DNA of 34,004 nt from an uncultured Lachnospiraceae bacterium (GTDB lineage Bacteria; Bacillota; Clostridia; Lachnospirales; Lachnospiraceae). The DNA is taken from NCBI GenBank assembly GCA_902785055.1, contig CACZXG010000018.1, positions 1-34,004 of the forward strand. Direction: 5' to 3'. Both the position numbers and the translations under genes were made by a program. Under the pieces are notes generated by a model. It did no database searches and was not told the DNA's origin. It saw nothing but the letters and a program-made list of their open reading frames with translations. Numbering within the stretch: the first letter of the stretch is position 1; the number at the start of each line of letters is the position of its first letter. This document shows positions 22,636-31,934 of this stretch, piece after piece.

Positions 22636-23660
22636 GCTTTCACCTCCGCTTCCTCTTCATGAAGATACTTGTTGTCCCTTATATTGATCCAGCAGGAAGC
22701 CAGATGGGTCTTGTCGATCCTGACCTCCTCGGGAACCTGTGTCAGGCATATCTTCATGGCATTGTCGCATCTTGCGCAGAACGCGCATCCCTTGGGCATG
22801 TTCAGAAGGTTGATGGGCGTACCCGCGATGGGGACAAGCTTTTTCTTCATATTGCTGACGGACGGGATGGAACGCAGAAGTCCCTTCGTGTATTCATGGC
22901 AGGGGTTGTAGAAAATATCCTCTGCCGTTCCGCGCTCGCAGATTCTTCCGCCGTACATAACTACGATCTCATCGGACATCTGCGCGATAACGCCCAGATC
23001 GTGGGTTACGATGATGATCGCCATACCCAGCTTTTTCTGCAGCTCCATCATCAGTTCCAGGATCTGCGCCTGAATGGTAACATCCAGAGCTGTGGTGGGC
23101 TCATCGGCGATCAGGATCGAAGGTTCGGATACCAGCGCCATAGCGATCATGACACGCTGGCGCATACCGCCGGAGAGCTCATGGGGATACTGCTTGAGGC
23201 GGCGGGGCGCATCGTTTATTCCTACCAGTTCCAGCATCTCCTGCGCTTTCTTTCTGGCCTCTTCTTTACTCACCTTGTTGTGTGTGGTGATGGCTTCCAT
23301 GATCTGGTTTCCCACCGTATAGACAGGATTGAGGGAGGTCATGGGATCCTGGAAGATCATAGCGCAGTGTCTTCCGCGGAAATCCTCCATCTGCTTGGGA
23401 GTATATTTGGTGATGTCCTCACCCTTGAACAATACTTTGCCCTGTGTGATATGGCCGTTTCCGTCCAGGATCTGCATGATGGAATAGGCCGAGACCGATT
23501 TGCCGGAACCGGACTCGCCTACGATACCGAGGCTCTTTCCTTCTTCCAGCGTATAGGTAACACCGTTAACTGCCTTGACTTCTCCCTTATCGGTCTTGAA
23601 GGAAGTATGAAGGTCAATGACCTGCAGAAGCGGTGTGTGCTTTTCTGTATTTTGACTCAT
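22632..23660 (-). CDS. oppD: Oligopeptide ABC transporter ATPase OppD
   Basis: 342 residues. Walker A GESGSGKS, Q-loop FQDPMTSLNPV, signature ELSGGMRQR, Walker B LIADEPTT and switch His THDLGV. The C-terminal extension has Cys residues in CAFCARC, MKICL and ASCW. It is the second nucleotide-binding subunit of the importer. It lies 60 nt after oppC and overlaps oppF by 4 nt. Confidence 0.95.
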   Translation of the reverse strand: MSQNTEKHTPLLQVIDLHTSFKTDKGEVKAVNGVTYTLEEGKSLGIVGESGSGKSVSAYSIMQILDGNGHITQGKVLFKGEDITKYTPKQMEDFRGRHCAMIFQDPMTSLNPVYTVGNQIMEAITTHNKVSKEEARKKAQEMLELVGINDAPRRLKQYPHELSGGMRQRVMIAMALVSEPSILIADEPTTALDVTIQAQILELMMELQKKLGMAIIIVTHDLGVIAQMSDEIVVMYGGRICERGTAEDIFYNPCHEYTKGLLRSIPSVSNMKKKLVPIAGTPINLLNMPKGCAFCARCDNAMKICLTQVPEEVRIDKTHLASCWINIRDNKYLHEEEAEVKA

Positions 23661-23720
23661 GGTTTACCTGCTTTCCTCTTTCAATACTAATGGCGTCTTC
23701 TTGTTAACTCTCGTCGACCC

Positions 23721-24779
23721 TCATTTGCTTCTGAGCTTGGGATCGAACGCGTCGCGCAGGCCGTCGCCGAGAAGGTTGAAGGCCAGAACGATCAGGACGA
23801 TCAGGACCGCAGGGTAGACCAGCTGCATGGGATAAGTCTGCAGGCCTTCACGGGCGGAGTTCGCAAGAGATCCCAGGGAAGGCATGGGATCGTTAACGCC
23901 CATACCGATGAATGACAGAAAGCTCTCCGTGAAGATCGCGGAAGGAATCTGCAGGGCTGTTGTAATGATGATGACCGAAATACAGTTGGGAATAATGTGC
24001 TTGCGGATAATATGAGCGGGCTTTGCGCCGATCGATTTTGCCGCAAGGATATACTCATTATTCTTGATCGTAAGGATCTGGCCTCTGACAAGTCTGGCCA
24101 TGCCGACCCAGTACAGCAGTCCGAATACGATGAAAATACAGATCATATTGGTGCCGAGCGCGTTTACGATCGGATTGTTGGTGTTTTCCAATATCGGCTG
24201 CAGGACAGTTGCCAGCAAAATGATGATCAGCATGTCCGGCAGCGAATATATGATATCGACGATACGCATCATGATCAGATCCGTTCGCCCTCCCGTATAT
24301 CCGGCTATCGACCCGTATATGACGCCGATGATCAGGACGAGGATACTGGCGAAGAGACCGACAGTCAGGGAGATCCTTGCACCGTAGACCACGCGGATAA
24401 AGTAGTCACGGCCCAGGGAATCCGTTCCAAGGATATGGGGGAACACCTCTCCGCCTTCTTCAATGTACTTCTGTTCCATTTCCGAGTACTCGAAAGCCGC
24501 GAGGTTCTTGTTGGATCTGTCACGTCTGCCGTTAACCTTGATGATCTCCGAATAGGAATAAGGAACGATCAAAGGAGCGACTGTGATCGTGATGATGATG
24601 AGCAGAAGGACAATAATGGATCCCACTGCCAGGGGGTTCTTCATGAGTTTTCTCATACCGTCCTTGAAAAAGGTGGTAGATTCGCTCATGACGTCCGCCT
24701 GCCGCTTTTCGTCATCTGTAGCTGCTTCAAACAGAGCAGGGTCGATCTGCATGCTTAAAGGATTTTTCTTTGCTTCCAT
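23721..24779 (-). CDS. oppC: Oligopeptide ABC transporter permease OppC
   Basis: 352 residues. A cytoplasmic N-terminal segment of about 50 residues precedes the first membrane helix (VGSIIVLLLIIITITVAPLIV). A periplasm-side loop with LGTDSLGRDYFIR follows, then five further helices. The EAA-type coupling motif is AAKSIGAKPAHIIRKHIIPN. An insertion between helix 1 and LGTDSLG (charged, about 50 residues) is typical of the OppC/GsiD group. The start has AAGGAGGG upstream. It is 15 nt after oppB. Confidence 0.93.
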   Translation of the reverse strand: MEAKKNPLSMQIDPALFEAATDDEKRQADVMSESTTFFKDGMRKLMKNPLAVGSIIVLLLIIITITVAPLIVPYSYSEIIKVNGRRDRSNKNLAAFEYSEMEQKYIEEGGEVFPHILGTDSLGRDYFIRVVYGARISLTVGLFASILVLIIGVIYGSIAGYTGGRTDLIMMRIVDIIYSLPDMLIIILLATVLQPILENTNNPIVNALGTNMICIFIVFGLLYWVGMARLVRGQILTIKNNEYILAAKSIGAKPAHIIRKHIIPNCISVIIITTALQIPSAIFTESFLSFIGMGVNDPMPSLGSLANSAREGLQTYPMQLVYPAVLIVLIVLAFNLLGDGLRDAFDPKLRSK

Positions 24780-24794
24780 ACTTACCTGCCCTCC

Positions 24795-25706
24795 TTAGTC
24801 CAAAGTGATCCTGGGATCGACAACCTTGTATGCGATATCGCTCAGAAGGTTGCAGATGACCATTACGACTGCCAGGAAGATGGTGGTTGCCATGATCATG
24901 GGATAGTCACGGTTGTTGATGGATTTAACGAACTGCTGGCCCAGACCGCCGATCGTGAAGATATTCTCGACGACCAGGGAACCTGTCAAAATATAGGCAA
25001 GCATAGGTCCTACATAAGTGATGACGGGGATCAGCGCGTTCCTGAGTGCGTGCTTGAAGATGACCTTGACCATCGGAACACCCTTGGCCCTCGCGGTGCG
25101 GATATAGTCCTGGCCGAGAGAGTCCAGCATAGAAGTCTTGGTCAGACGTGTGACATAAGCCGTCGGATATGCCGCCAGCGCTATAACCGGCAGGATCAGC
25201 GACTTACTCGACGCATCCCAGACCGGCAGCCACCTCAGCTTGATGCAGAATACCAGCATAAGGAATGTCGCGAACACGAAGGACGGCATCGCCGTAAACA
25301 GCGTTGTGAAGAAGACGATGATACGGTCGATCGGCCCGTTCCTGAACAGGGCCGCCATTGAACCCAGTATAATGCCGGCTATAACTGCCAATACAGCAGC
25401 CGTAAGGCCCAGACGTCCGGACACCTTGAAACAGGAAAAAAGTGTATCCTTAATATCGCGGCCGGTCTTGAGCGATACGCCGAAATCTCCGTGCAGGAGA
25501 TTCTTGAGATACAGGACGAACTGCACCGGGACGGGCTTGTCCAGGTTGTAGCGCTGCTCCAGAACCTGCTTTGTTGCTTCCGAAAGTGCCTTTTCTGAGT
25601 TGAAGGGTCCTCCGGGAATCGCATTCATGGCAAAGAATGTGATCGCGCAGATGATAAATACACTGACGATCGCCAGAAGGACTCTTTTTACAATGTACCG
25701 AGTCAT
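24795..25706 (-). CDS. oppB: Oligopeptide ABC transporter permease OppB
   Basis: 303 residues with an N-terminal helix VLLAIVSVFIICAITFFAM, the PGGPF segment usual after helix 1, HGDFGVSLKTGRDI before helix 2, and the coupling motif RTARAKGVPMVKVIFKHALRNA. The length fits the DppB/OppB family. It is the first gene of oppBCDF-oppA. AAAGGGG about 8 nt upstream supports the start. Confidence 0.94.
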   Translation of the reverse strand: MTRYIVKRVLLAIVSVFIICAITFFAMNAIPGGPFNSEKALSEATKQVLEQRYNLDKPVPVQFVLYLKNLLHGDFGVSLKTGRDIKDTLFSCFKVSGRLGLTAAVLAVIAGIILGSMAALFRNGPIDRIIVFFTTLFTAMPSFVFATFLMLVFCIKLRWLPVWDASSKSLILPVIALAAYPTAYVTRLTKTSMLDSLGQDYIRTARAKGVPMVKVIFKHALRNALIPVITYVGPMLAYILTGSLVVENIFTIGGLGQQFVKSINNRDYPMIMATTIFLAVVMVICNLLSDIAYKVVDPRITLD

Positions 25707-25743
25707 GGATTTTCCCCTTTCACAGTTGTAATTTCCTAAAGCG

Positions 25744-25757
25744 TTTTAAGCTTAAAA
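25744..25757. promoter_or_regulatory. Palindrome in the oppB leader
   Basis: Perfect 14-bp palindrome TTTTAAGCTTAAAA, between the oppB promoter and its start codon, a position suitable for a repressor. It does not match the CodY consensus as I know it. Confidence 0.35.
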
Positions 25758-25810
25758 GTAAACAGCATCTCCATAAATGATCAACAATGGATAACTGTAT
25801 ACAAAAATAA

Positions 25811-25838
25811 ATTATATCATCTCAATTGCCAATTACAA
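25811..25838 (-). promoter_or_regulatory. opp operon promoter
   Basis: Minus strand TTGTAA (-35), 16-nt spacer, consensus TATAAT (-10), about 100 nt before the oppB start. Confidence 0.6.
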
Positions 25839-25940
25839 GATATATGCCCTTTAAAATGAACGGATCTATGAATATCCGAGGATTATTTCGATTATTTTTG
25901 TGCAAATTATCAAAAAATTGTTTTATGCCTTCCGCCCGCT

Positions 25941-27323
25941 CTACTTTGCCCTCTTTCTCATAAACCAGGCATAGTAAAAAGCATATGTGACCGATGTGAT
26001 AGTCCAGGAGACAGGGAAGCAGAACAGCAAGACCCGCATAGAAGAAGCGCGCGGGAACACGAATGCCACCCACAGGATCCTCAGGACGCATACACCGAAA
26101 AAAGTGATCAGTGTGGGACGCAGCGACTCTCCCATTCCCCGAAGCGTCGCGAAGAATACACCGCTGGGCACATACAAAATATAGAAGGGCAGGAGGTACC
26201 GCATCATGTCGACGCCGATCGAAATAACGCCGGCGTCTGTGGTGAAGAGTCCCAGCCATACCGGACAGCCGGTGTACATGATCACAATTGTTGTCCCCAT
26301 AAACAGATACATCAGCGCAGCACCTTCCCGGGCAACTCTGTGCACCCTGTCCATCCTGCCGGCCCCGAAGTTCTGCCCCACAAAAGTTGTGATGGACACC
26401 GCCAAAGCCACTTCAAGCATCCAGTAGAAGGACTCTATTCGGACAAATCCCGCATAGGCGGCCACTGTGTCCGTACCGAAGGTATTGACAGCGGAAGTCA
26501 GCACAACACAGGAAAAAGTGTACATCAGTGTCTCGAATCCCAAAGGTAATCCGAGGCGCAGCATCTTCAGGAACATATCCCTCTGCAGGCGGAGTCTGCG
26601 CGGATCCAGGCACGGCATAAGTTCCCGGCCGGTCCCCCGGATCAGAGTGCGCAGGACAAGCAGGGCGCTGAGCGTCTGGCTCAGGATCGTAGCCAGCGCA
26701 GCTCCTCCGATCCCATGCCCAAGTCCTGCCACAAATACAAGATCCAGCGCGATGTTCAGCACACTGCAGAACAATAAAAAACGGAAGGGTCTTTTGGAGT
26801 CACCCACGGCCCGCAGCGCGCTCGCGCCCATGTTGTAGAGCGCGTTCGAAACGAGTCCGCACAGCACGATCCGCAGGTACAATACCGACTCTTTCATGGT
26901 CTCCGGCGGTGCTCCCGCAATCCTGAGAACAGGTCCGGACACGATCAGTCCGACCGTCATAAAGACAGTTCCCAGCACTAGCGCCAAAGCGACCGCATTG
27001 TGCAGGCCGTCGTCCAGAAGTTTTTCGTTTTTGGCGCCATATGCCTGGGACAGGATCACTCCCGCGCCTCCCGACACGCCGATCATAAACTCCGTCACCA
27101 TCGCATAGATCTGTCCCGCGGAGCCGCCGACTGCGGTCAGCGCTGTTTTGCCGACGAAACGGCCCACGATGATCGTATCTGCCGTGTTGTAGAGGAGCTG
27201 CAGAAATGACGCGCCCAAAAGAGGGACAAAATACAGAAGAAGCTGCTTCCAGATCACTCCCTCAGTGATCGGATTTACAGCTTCCCGATTCGTATTCACA
27301 TTCTCTATACTGTCATTCCTCAT
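25941..27323 (-). CDS. MATE-family efflux transporter
   Basis: 460 residues with about twelve hydrophobic helices in two similar halves. The first half carries LYNTADTIIVGRFVG and ALTAVGGS, signatures of the NorM/DinF-type MATE family. The second half has ETLMYTFSCVVLTSAVNTFG and FVGQNFGAGRMDRV. It exports cationic or aromatic compounds by Na+ or H+ antiport; the substrate is unknown. The start codon overlaps the stop of the upstream msrC-like gene by 4 nt (ATGA), so it depends on translational coupling; no strong ribosome site is seen. Confidence 0.93.
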   Translation of the reverse strand: MRNDSIENVNTNREAVNPITEGVIWKQLLLYFVPLLGASFLQLLYNTADTIIVGRFVGKTALTAVGGSAGQIYAMVTEFMIGVSGGAGVILSQAYGAKNEKLLDDGLHNAVALALVLGTVFMTVGLIVSGPVLRIAGAPPETMKESVLYLRIVLCGLVSNALYNMGASALRAVGDSKRPFRFLLFCSVLNIALDLVFVAGLGHGIGGAALATILSQTLSALLVLRTLIRGTGRELMPCLDPRRLRLQRDMFLKMLRLGLPLGFETLMYTFSCVVLTSAVNTFGTDTVAAYAGFVRIESFYWMLEVALAVSITTFVGQNFGAGRMDRVHRVAREGAALMYLFMGTTIVIMYTGCPVWLGLFTTDAGVISIGVDMMRYLLPFYILYVPSGVFFATLRGMGESLRPTLITFFGVCVLRILWVAFVFPRASSMRVLLFCFPVSWTITSVTYAFYYAWFMRKRAK

Positions 27324-27787
27324 CCGCGCAGTCCGTCAAAATCCACCTTGTCTCCAATGCAATTCACAAGGTCCGCAAGCCCCTTCTCATCTTCTTCGCT
27401 GAACCGGCTCAGCTCAGGGCTGTCAATGTCCAGCACTCCGACTATCCTGCCGCTGTTGCGGACAGGCAGCACGATCTCAGAATTGGAAGCCGAATCACAG
27501 GCGATGTGACCCGGGAAAGCATGCACGTCTGCCACCCGCTGGATCTTCTCTTCCTTCACCGCTGTGCCGCATACGCCCTTTCCAATCTCAATCCGTATGC
27601 AGGCGGTCTTTCCCTGAAAGGGACCCACCAGAAGGCTGCCCCTGTCCATAAGATAAAATCCCGCCCAGTTGAGACGGTCAAGAGATTCATAGATCAGCGC
27701 TGAGATATTGGACAGCGCAGCCACATAGTGCGGCTCTGTCTCGATGATAGCCTCCGCCTGTGCCTTTACTAATGCATAATCCGTCAT
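27320..27787 (-). CDS. msrC: Free methionine-(R)-sulfoxide reductase, GAF type
   Basis: 155 residues, one GAF domain. The family blocks GPFQGKTACIRI, GKGVCGTAV and RVADVHAFPGHIACDSAS, followed by SEIVLPV, are present, including the three conserved cysteines (in TACIR, GVCGT and HIACDS). The enzyme reduces free Met-R-sulfoxide, protecting the methionine pool from oxidation. The start has AAGGAG about 6 nt upstream. It is coupled to the MATE gene downstream. Confidence 0.9.
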   Translation of the reverse strand: MTDYALVKAQAEAIIETEPHYVAALSNISALIYESLDRLNWAGFYLMDRGSLLVGPFQGKTACIRIEIGKGVCGTAVKEEKIQRVADVHAFPGHIACDSASNSEIVLPVRNSGRIVGVLDIDSPELSRFSEEDEKGLADLVNCIGDKVDFDGLRG

Positions 27788-27811
27788 ATTGTACTCCTTA
27801 GGTCCGCAGCA

Positions 27812-28993
27812 TCAGAACCCCCGCTCACGCAGGTCGCTCACCAGCTGCACGTAGAATTCCCGAATATCCAGTCCCTTCAGGTTCTCTCTGTTGAGGTCGA
27901 TCATATCTCCGTGGGAGATCCCGCGGCCCTTTTTCTCCAGGCGGACCATCTGCAGAGAGGATCCCCAGTTAAAGGAATCTATACCGACCAGGCCGTCATT
28001 TTCACCGTCAAAATACTTGACCAGACGATAGGTAAAGTTGAGAGGAAACTGCCCCGACGACGCCTCATTCATGACCGATCCGACAGACTGATAATAAATA
28101 TCAGGATCATTGTGAATGATTTCGTTGCGCTCGCGACATTTTTCCGAAGTGAGGTCGTAAACCGCCGCAAGGAAATCCGGATTTTTGTCGCCCAGTTTAG
28201 CGGCGACTGTATTGTACTGCTTCGCGATCATTTCCTGCTGCTTTTGGGGAATCTCGCCAAGCAGATAGTCCGCGAATTCGCATCCCCTGTGGGGTGTGTT
28301 GATAGTCGTCAGGGAAGCTACGTACTGCCTTGCAGAGGTCGTCGCGATCGCTGTGCGGGAGTCGAGTCCCCCTTTGGAGTGGGCGATGATGTTTACCTTG
28401 CCGCATCCCGTCTGTTGGACAATCTCTTTTATCCTCTTTTCCAGCTCCAGCGCGCTGTCGTTTACTGCCGCCGCACTGTTGTGCTCACCGTAGTAGATCG
28501 TCGCGCCGTTTTTCTCAAGTTCCGCGGGGATACGCCCCCAGTAGTTGAAGTGGTCAAAATCGCGGAAGAACACACCGTGTACTAAAAGGAGCGGATATTT
28601 TGTCTTACAGACCTGCTGCGCCGCTCTCTCCCTGTCCCGCTTAGCGAGGTTCCGCTCCACAGCCACTTCCTGCCTGCAGGTCCTGATGATCCCGGTCAGC
28701 ATAAAAAGATTCACAAAGGGGATCCAGCCGCAGAGCGCGCCTATGATCCGCTTCTTCACGCCAAGCTGTACAGAAGACGTGTAGACCAGGATGATCCCGA
28801 TCCAGAACAGCACAAACTCGATCAGAAAGATCGCTATTCCTGCCGAAAGCCATGCGACGGGATTTGCAAGGAAGTTCCAGGTGTGACTGATCGGTCCGAA
28901 CCAAACAGCACTGATCACCAGCGCAGTGCTGGTGACCAGAAAGAATTCCAATATCTTTGTTCCGATATCGCAGATGCGAATATTCCTAGGCAT
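27812..28993 (-). CDS. Membrane-bound alpha/beta hydrolase, lipase-like
   Basis: 393 residues. The first ~100 contain about three membrane helices (LEFFLVTSTALVISAVWF, WLSAGIAIFLIEFVLFWIGI, and one near 85-103). The catalytic domain has LLLVHGVFFRDF (oxyanion strand), nucleophile elbow AHSKGG, an Asp in ENDGLV and a His in ISHGDMID. This order matches triacylglycerol-lipase-like proteins. Given the membrane anchor it may act on lipids or acylated envelope compounds. GGAGG about 7 nt upstream supports the start. It is 24 nt upstream of msrC and 41 nt after the DUF4428 gene, probably in one transcript. Confidence 0.8.
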   Translation of the reverse strand: MPRNIRICDIGTKILEFFLVTSTALVISAVWFGPISHTWNFLANPVAWLSAGIAIFLIEFVLFWIGIILVYTSSVQLGVKKRIIGALCGWIPFVNLFMLTGIIRTCRQEVAVERNLAKRDRERAAQQVCKTKYPLLLVHGVFFRDFDHFNYWGRIPAELEKNGATIYYGEHNSAAAVNDSALELEKRIKEIVQQTGCGKVNIIAHSKGGLDSRTAIATTSARQYVASLTTINTPHRGCEFADYLLGEIPQKQQEMIAKQYNTVAAKLGDKNPDFLAAVYDLTSEKCRERNEIIHNDPDIYYQSVGSVMNEASSGQFPLNFTYRLVKYFDGENDGLVGIDSFNWGSSLQMVRLEKKGRGISHGDMIDLNRENLKGLDIREFYVQLVSDLRERGF

Positions 28994-29034
28994 TACAGTT
29001 CCTCCCGGGCTGCTTATTGAGCGCCCTCCCGGAT

Positions 29035-29844
29035 TCAGATGAGTTTACTTCCGCAGTACTCGCAGCAGCCGTTTGCGTCCGGTGTAGTCGTGGCACCGCA
29101 GTAAGGACAGGTGACAGGGCCTCTCTGGGGCTCTTCCGCAGCCGGCTGAGCGGGAGCTGTTCCAGCTCCGGCCTCACCCCTCGCGGTTCTCATCATGAAG
29201 TCGACCGCTTCCTTGATCTCATTTCCGAGATTCAGGTTCTCGTAATACTTATTCTCATTATTAATTCCGATAAAGCTCGAGCTCACCCGCCAATTGCTCT
29301 GTACACCGGTCATCGGCCGCTCGCCGACCTTGATATAGCCGTTGCTGATGGAATAATTGATATCGTCAAAATACGGACTGTTCACGTCGATCCTGGCGAA
29401 GAAATTGTAGGAATACTCATAGCGAGGCGGATTATAGCTGATAAAGTGTCCTTCTTTATCCTTGGTCTTGAGCTCAGTGCGGCTCTCCTTGATCTCCAGA
29501 GAACATCCGGCTGCCTGGGAGAAATCCAGGACATCCGGATTGGCTTTTTCCAGGTTGCTCGCGCTGGTCACGATAAACTTCTGATGATTCTCATCCAGCA
29601 GAAGCTTCATGTAATTGCCGATGGACCGAGTGGTCGTAAAGTTCCTGACCGCGTTCTTGTTCTCCTCGCGATAGGCGAGCTGCTCCGCGATCTCCGCCTT
29701 CGTGCTGTGGCGCCTCTCGCTGAACCAGGGCGAGAGCTTGGACGCGCACTCCTTGCACATGTTGCCGTCTTCCAGTTTCCTGTTGCCCAAAAGGCCAATC
29801 TTACCTCCGCAGAAGTCGCAATATTTCTTATCAAACAAACCCAT
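29035..29844 (-). CDS. DUF4428-type protein with two zinc-binding motifs
   Basis: 269 residues. The N-terminus has a four-cysteine motif: YCDFCGGKIGLLG, then MCKECASKLSPWFSERRHST, as in DUF4428 proteins. A middle domain of about 130 residues (FIVTSASNLEKANPDVLDFSQAAG, YEYSYNFFARIDVN) follows. After an Ala/Pro-rich linker comes a second zinc ribbon TCPYCGATTTPDANGCCEYCGSK at the C-terminus, given here only as a summary of two C-x-x-C pairs. There is no signal peptide or membrane helix. The function of the family is unknown; zinc ribbons at both ends suggest a scaffold or nucleic-acid contact. A strong promoter lies upstream and GAGG supports the start. Confidence 0.8.
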   Translation of the reverse strand: MGLFDKKYCDFCGGKIGLLGNRKLEDGNMCKECASKLSPWFSERRHSTKAEIAEQLAYREENKNAVRNFTTTRSIGNYMKLLLDENHQKFIVTSASNLEKANPDVLDFSQAAGCSLEIKESRTELKTKDKEGHFISYNPPRYEYSYNFFARIDVNSPYFDDINYSISNGYIKVGERPMTGVQSNWRVSSSFIGINNENKYYENLNLGNEIKEAVDFMMRTARGEAGAGTAPAQPAAEEPQRGPVTCPYCGATTTPDANGCCEYCGSKLI

Positions 29845-29909
29845 TTGCAGCTCCTCTCTCCGACATCCGGATCGGTCGTAAAACAGTGAAAAACTACTAT
29901 CTGTTAATG

Positions 29910-29938
29910 ATTATACTGGATATCCCTGTGTTTGTTAA
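29910..29938 (-). promoter_or_regulatory. Promoter of the DUF4428-lipase-msrC-MATE unit
   Basis: Minus strand TTAACA (-35, five of six consensus), 17-nt spacer, TATAAT. About 65 nt of leader precede the start codon. Confidence 0.7.
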
Positions 29939-29945
29939 TGCCGGC

Positions 29946-30575
29946 TCAGAATCCCAGGTTGTCGTTCACAAGGATCACATGGATCCTCCCGGGGTGCCTT
30001 GAAAAGCGCGTGATCAGGAACTGACAGCAGATCGTGTCAGGAGATTTGCAGTTCATGCAGGAACCTGTCTTCGCGCAGGGCGTATTGAGCCCGAATCTCT
30101 GCGCGTTGATCGGGGCAGCTACATTTCTCGCCCTCTTCATCGCGCCGTCCACATCATCACATACCTTGTTCATGCCCGCGATCACGATCACCTTGCGGGG
30201 ACCCTGCGCCAGTGCAGAAACTCTGTTGGAGTTGCCGTCGATATTGACAAGGATCCCGTCCTCAGTCATCGCATTTGCGCTCATCAGATAGAAATCGGCG
30301 TCATAGGCAGCCAGCATTGCCGCCCGCTTGTCCTCTACAGCGTCTCTGTCGATAAAATTATAGTTTCCCTCAACCAGAGCTTTAACAAGGCCGATTTCGT
30401 GTACGCTCATGCCTCCGCCCATTGTCACTGTACTCCCCTCAGGGATCAGTGCGAGCGCCTGCTTCAGTGCTGCCTCTTTATCCGCTGCATAGTAACCTGT
30501 CATGCCGCGGGACTCGAGTCCTTTGATTACCTTCTGCGCCAGAAGTTCGTTGCGCTTCGTGATATTTGGATTCAT
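29946..30575 (-). CDS. LUD-domain protein (YkgG/LutC-like)
   Basis: 209 residues. The conserved blocks IPEGSTVTMGGGMSVHEIGL (about 44-63), DADFYLMSANAMTEDGILVNIDG and PRKVIVIAGMNKV match the LUD/DUF162 family, which includes lactate-utilisation proteins. The C-terminal part carries a cysteine cluster (PCAKTGSCMNCKSPDTICC) seen in the stand-alone clostridial form. No lutA or lutB gene is nearby, so a role in lactate use is not assured. AAGGAGGG about 7 nt upstream fixes the start. It is divergent from the ThrE-type exporter. Confidence 0.88.
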   Translation of the reverse strand: MNPNITKRNELLAQKVIKGLESRGMTGYYAADKEAALKQALALIPEGSTVTMGGGMSVHEIGLVKALVEGNYNFIDRDAVEDKRAAMLAAYDADFYLMSANAMTEDGILVNIDGNSNRVSALAQGPRKVIVIAGMNKVCDDVDGAMKRARNVAAPINAQRFGLNTPCAKTGSCMNCKSPDTICCQFLITRFSRHPGRIHVILVNDNLGF

Positions 30576-30617
30576 GATTCATCCCTCCTTAAGTTTTATA
30601 TTTCTTTTTATGATATG

Positions 30618-30634
30618 ATGAGAACAGATCTCAT
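30618..30634. promoter_or_regulatory. Inverted repeat between LUD and ThrE-type genes
   Basis: ATGAGA-ACAGA-TCTCAT, a perfect 6-bp dyad in the 93-nt divergent intergenic region, next to tandem TATGAT sequences. It could be a shared operator. Confidence 0.35.
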
Positions 30635-30668
30635 AACCATATTATTTTTTAGTGAGGCATTTCCTGCA

Positions 30669-31922
30669 ATGAGTCAAAAAAGCACCCAACCTGTACGTTA
30701 CCAGCCCCGATCATTCGAAATGGTCTTGGATTTCTGCGTAGAACTCAGCCGCCGCATGATCATGAGCGGAGCCAACGTCGAGCGCGTCAATCTGGCGGTC
30801 GATCGTGTCTGCAGCACCTATGAGCTGGATGATGTCAGCATTTTTCTTCTTCCCACATACGTTTCCGTCTCCGCCAGAGACAGAAGCGGTTACAGCGCTG
30901 TCCGTCAGGCTTCTATCCCCGCCGGCGGCATCAATCTGACCCGGCTCATGTCTCTGAACCGGCTCAGTTACAGAGTTAAAGAACAGCATCCTTCTCCCGA
31001 CAGACTTGGATCACTTCTGGAAAAGGCATCCGACACGAAGGACTATCCCGATCCGGTCGTACTGCTCGGACAGATCTGCGCTATGTCCTGCCTGTGCCTT
31101 CTCTTCGGCGGCGGTTTCCGGGAAATCCTCTGCGTTGCAGCTGTCACTGTTTTGGCTCATTACCTGCTGATACTGCTCGCGATCCCGGGCGTTGACAAAA
31201 TGCTGACTAAAGCCCTCTTAATGTGGATCGTCACGTCAGCCGTTTTCCTGCTGTCTTCCGCAGGCATCACCGATAAACAGCCCGTCGTCATCATCACGGC
31301 TCTGATGCTGGTGATTCCCGGAATTCCGCTGACAAACGCTGTGCGAAGTATGTTGTGCGGCAATGAGCTGAGCGGCGGAATGCAGACAGTGCGGGTCACT
31401 GTGGAGACGATGGCGCTGGCCACAGGTATTTTCCTGTCAATGGTCATGTTCTCATCGGCGGATCTGCTCAATAATCCGGTCAGAACGGTCACCAATCCGT
31501 TTATACTGATCCTTCTGGCTTTTGGAACGTCCTTCTTTCTGGGCGTCGTATTCAGGATCCTTCCCCGGGACCTGTGGCTTGCCGGCCTTGGAGGCGCGAT
31601 CACAAGGATCGTCCTGCTGATCCTGACGCCTCTCTGCGCAAGACCTGTTTACGCTACAGCCGCGGCCTTTGTGGCCTCCATTTACGCGGAACTGCTCGGC
31701 AAAATGCAGAAAAAGCCATCCACTTATTACACTTACCCGGCGATCATACCCCTGATCCCCGGCGACCTGTTCTTCTATACGCTGATCGGGATCAACCAGA
31801 AAAACAGCGAAATGGTGAGGACCAACGGATTCGACTGCGCATTGACACTGGCCTCCATGAGTGTAGGGTTCGCCCTCAGCTTCGCCATCGCGCACTATGT
31901 CCGCAAAGCAAGAAATAAATGA
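30669..31922 (+). CDS. Threonine/serine exporter, fused ThrE-type
   Basis: 417 residues from ATG 30669, preceded by GAGG at about 10 nt; the frame is open upstream into the LUD gene, but that part looks non-coding. The N-terminal soluble domain (VLDFCVELSRRMIMSGANVERV, RVCSTYELDDVSIFLLP) is the PF06738-like part of ThrE. Five membrane helices follow (from about 145), then a second four-to-five-helix block (NPFILILLAFGTSFFLGVVF onward, IPLIPGDLFFYTLIG), the ThrE_2 part. In many Firmicutes these are two proteins; here they are one chain, as in Corynebacterium ThrE. It should export threonine or serine. A terminator follows directly. Confidence 0.87.
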   Translation: MSQKSTQPVRYQPRSFEMVLDFCVELSRRMIMSGANVERVNLAVDRVCSTYELDDVSIFLLPTYVSVSARDRSGYSAVRQASIPAGGINLTRLMSLNRLSYRVKEQHPSPDRLGSLLEKASDTKDYPDPVVLLGQICAMSCLCLLFGGGFREILCVAAVTVLAHYLLILLAIPGVDKMLTKALLMWIVTSAVFLLSSAGITDKQPVVIITALMLVIPGIPLTNAVRSMLCGNELSGGMQTVRVTVETMALATGIFLSMVMFSSADLLNNPVRTVTNPFILILLAFGTSFFLGVVFRILPRDLWLAGLGGAITRIVLLILTPLCARPVYATAAAFVASIYAELLGKMQKKPSTYYTYPAIIPLIPGDLFFYTLIGINQKNSEMVRTNGFDCALTLASMSVGFALSFAIAHYVRKARNK

Positions 31923-31934
31923 TCGTCACTTCCA

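Noticed and set aside
22659-23690. Plus-strand open frame of 343 codons
   Set aside because: Exactly opposite oppD, whose ATPase motifs are complete; no family signature on the plus strand.
25822-26259. Minus-strand open frame of 145 codons overlapping the MATE gene end
   Set aside because: Different frame from the MATE gene, overlaps its last helices and covers the opp promoter; no ribosome site.
30399-30668. N-terminal extension of the ThrE-type protein
   Set aside because: It would overlap the divergent LUD gene by 177 nt and lacks family similarity; ATG 30669 gives the normal N-terminus.
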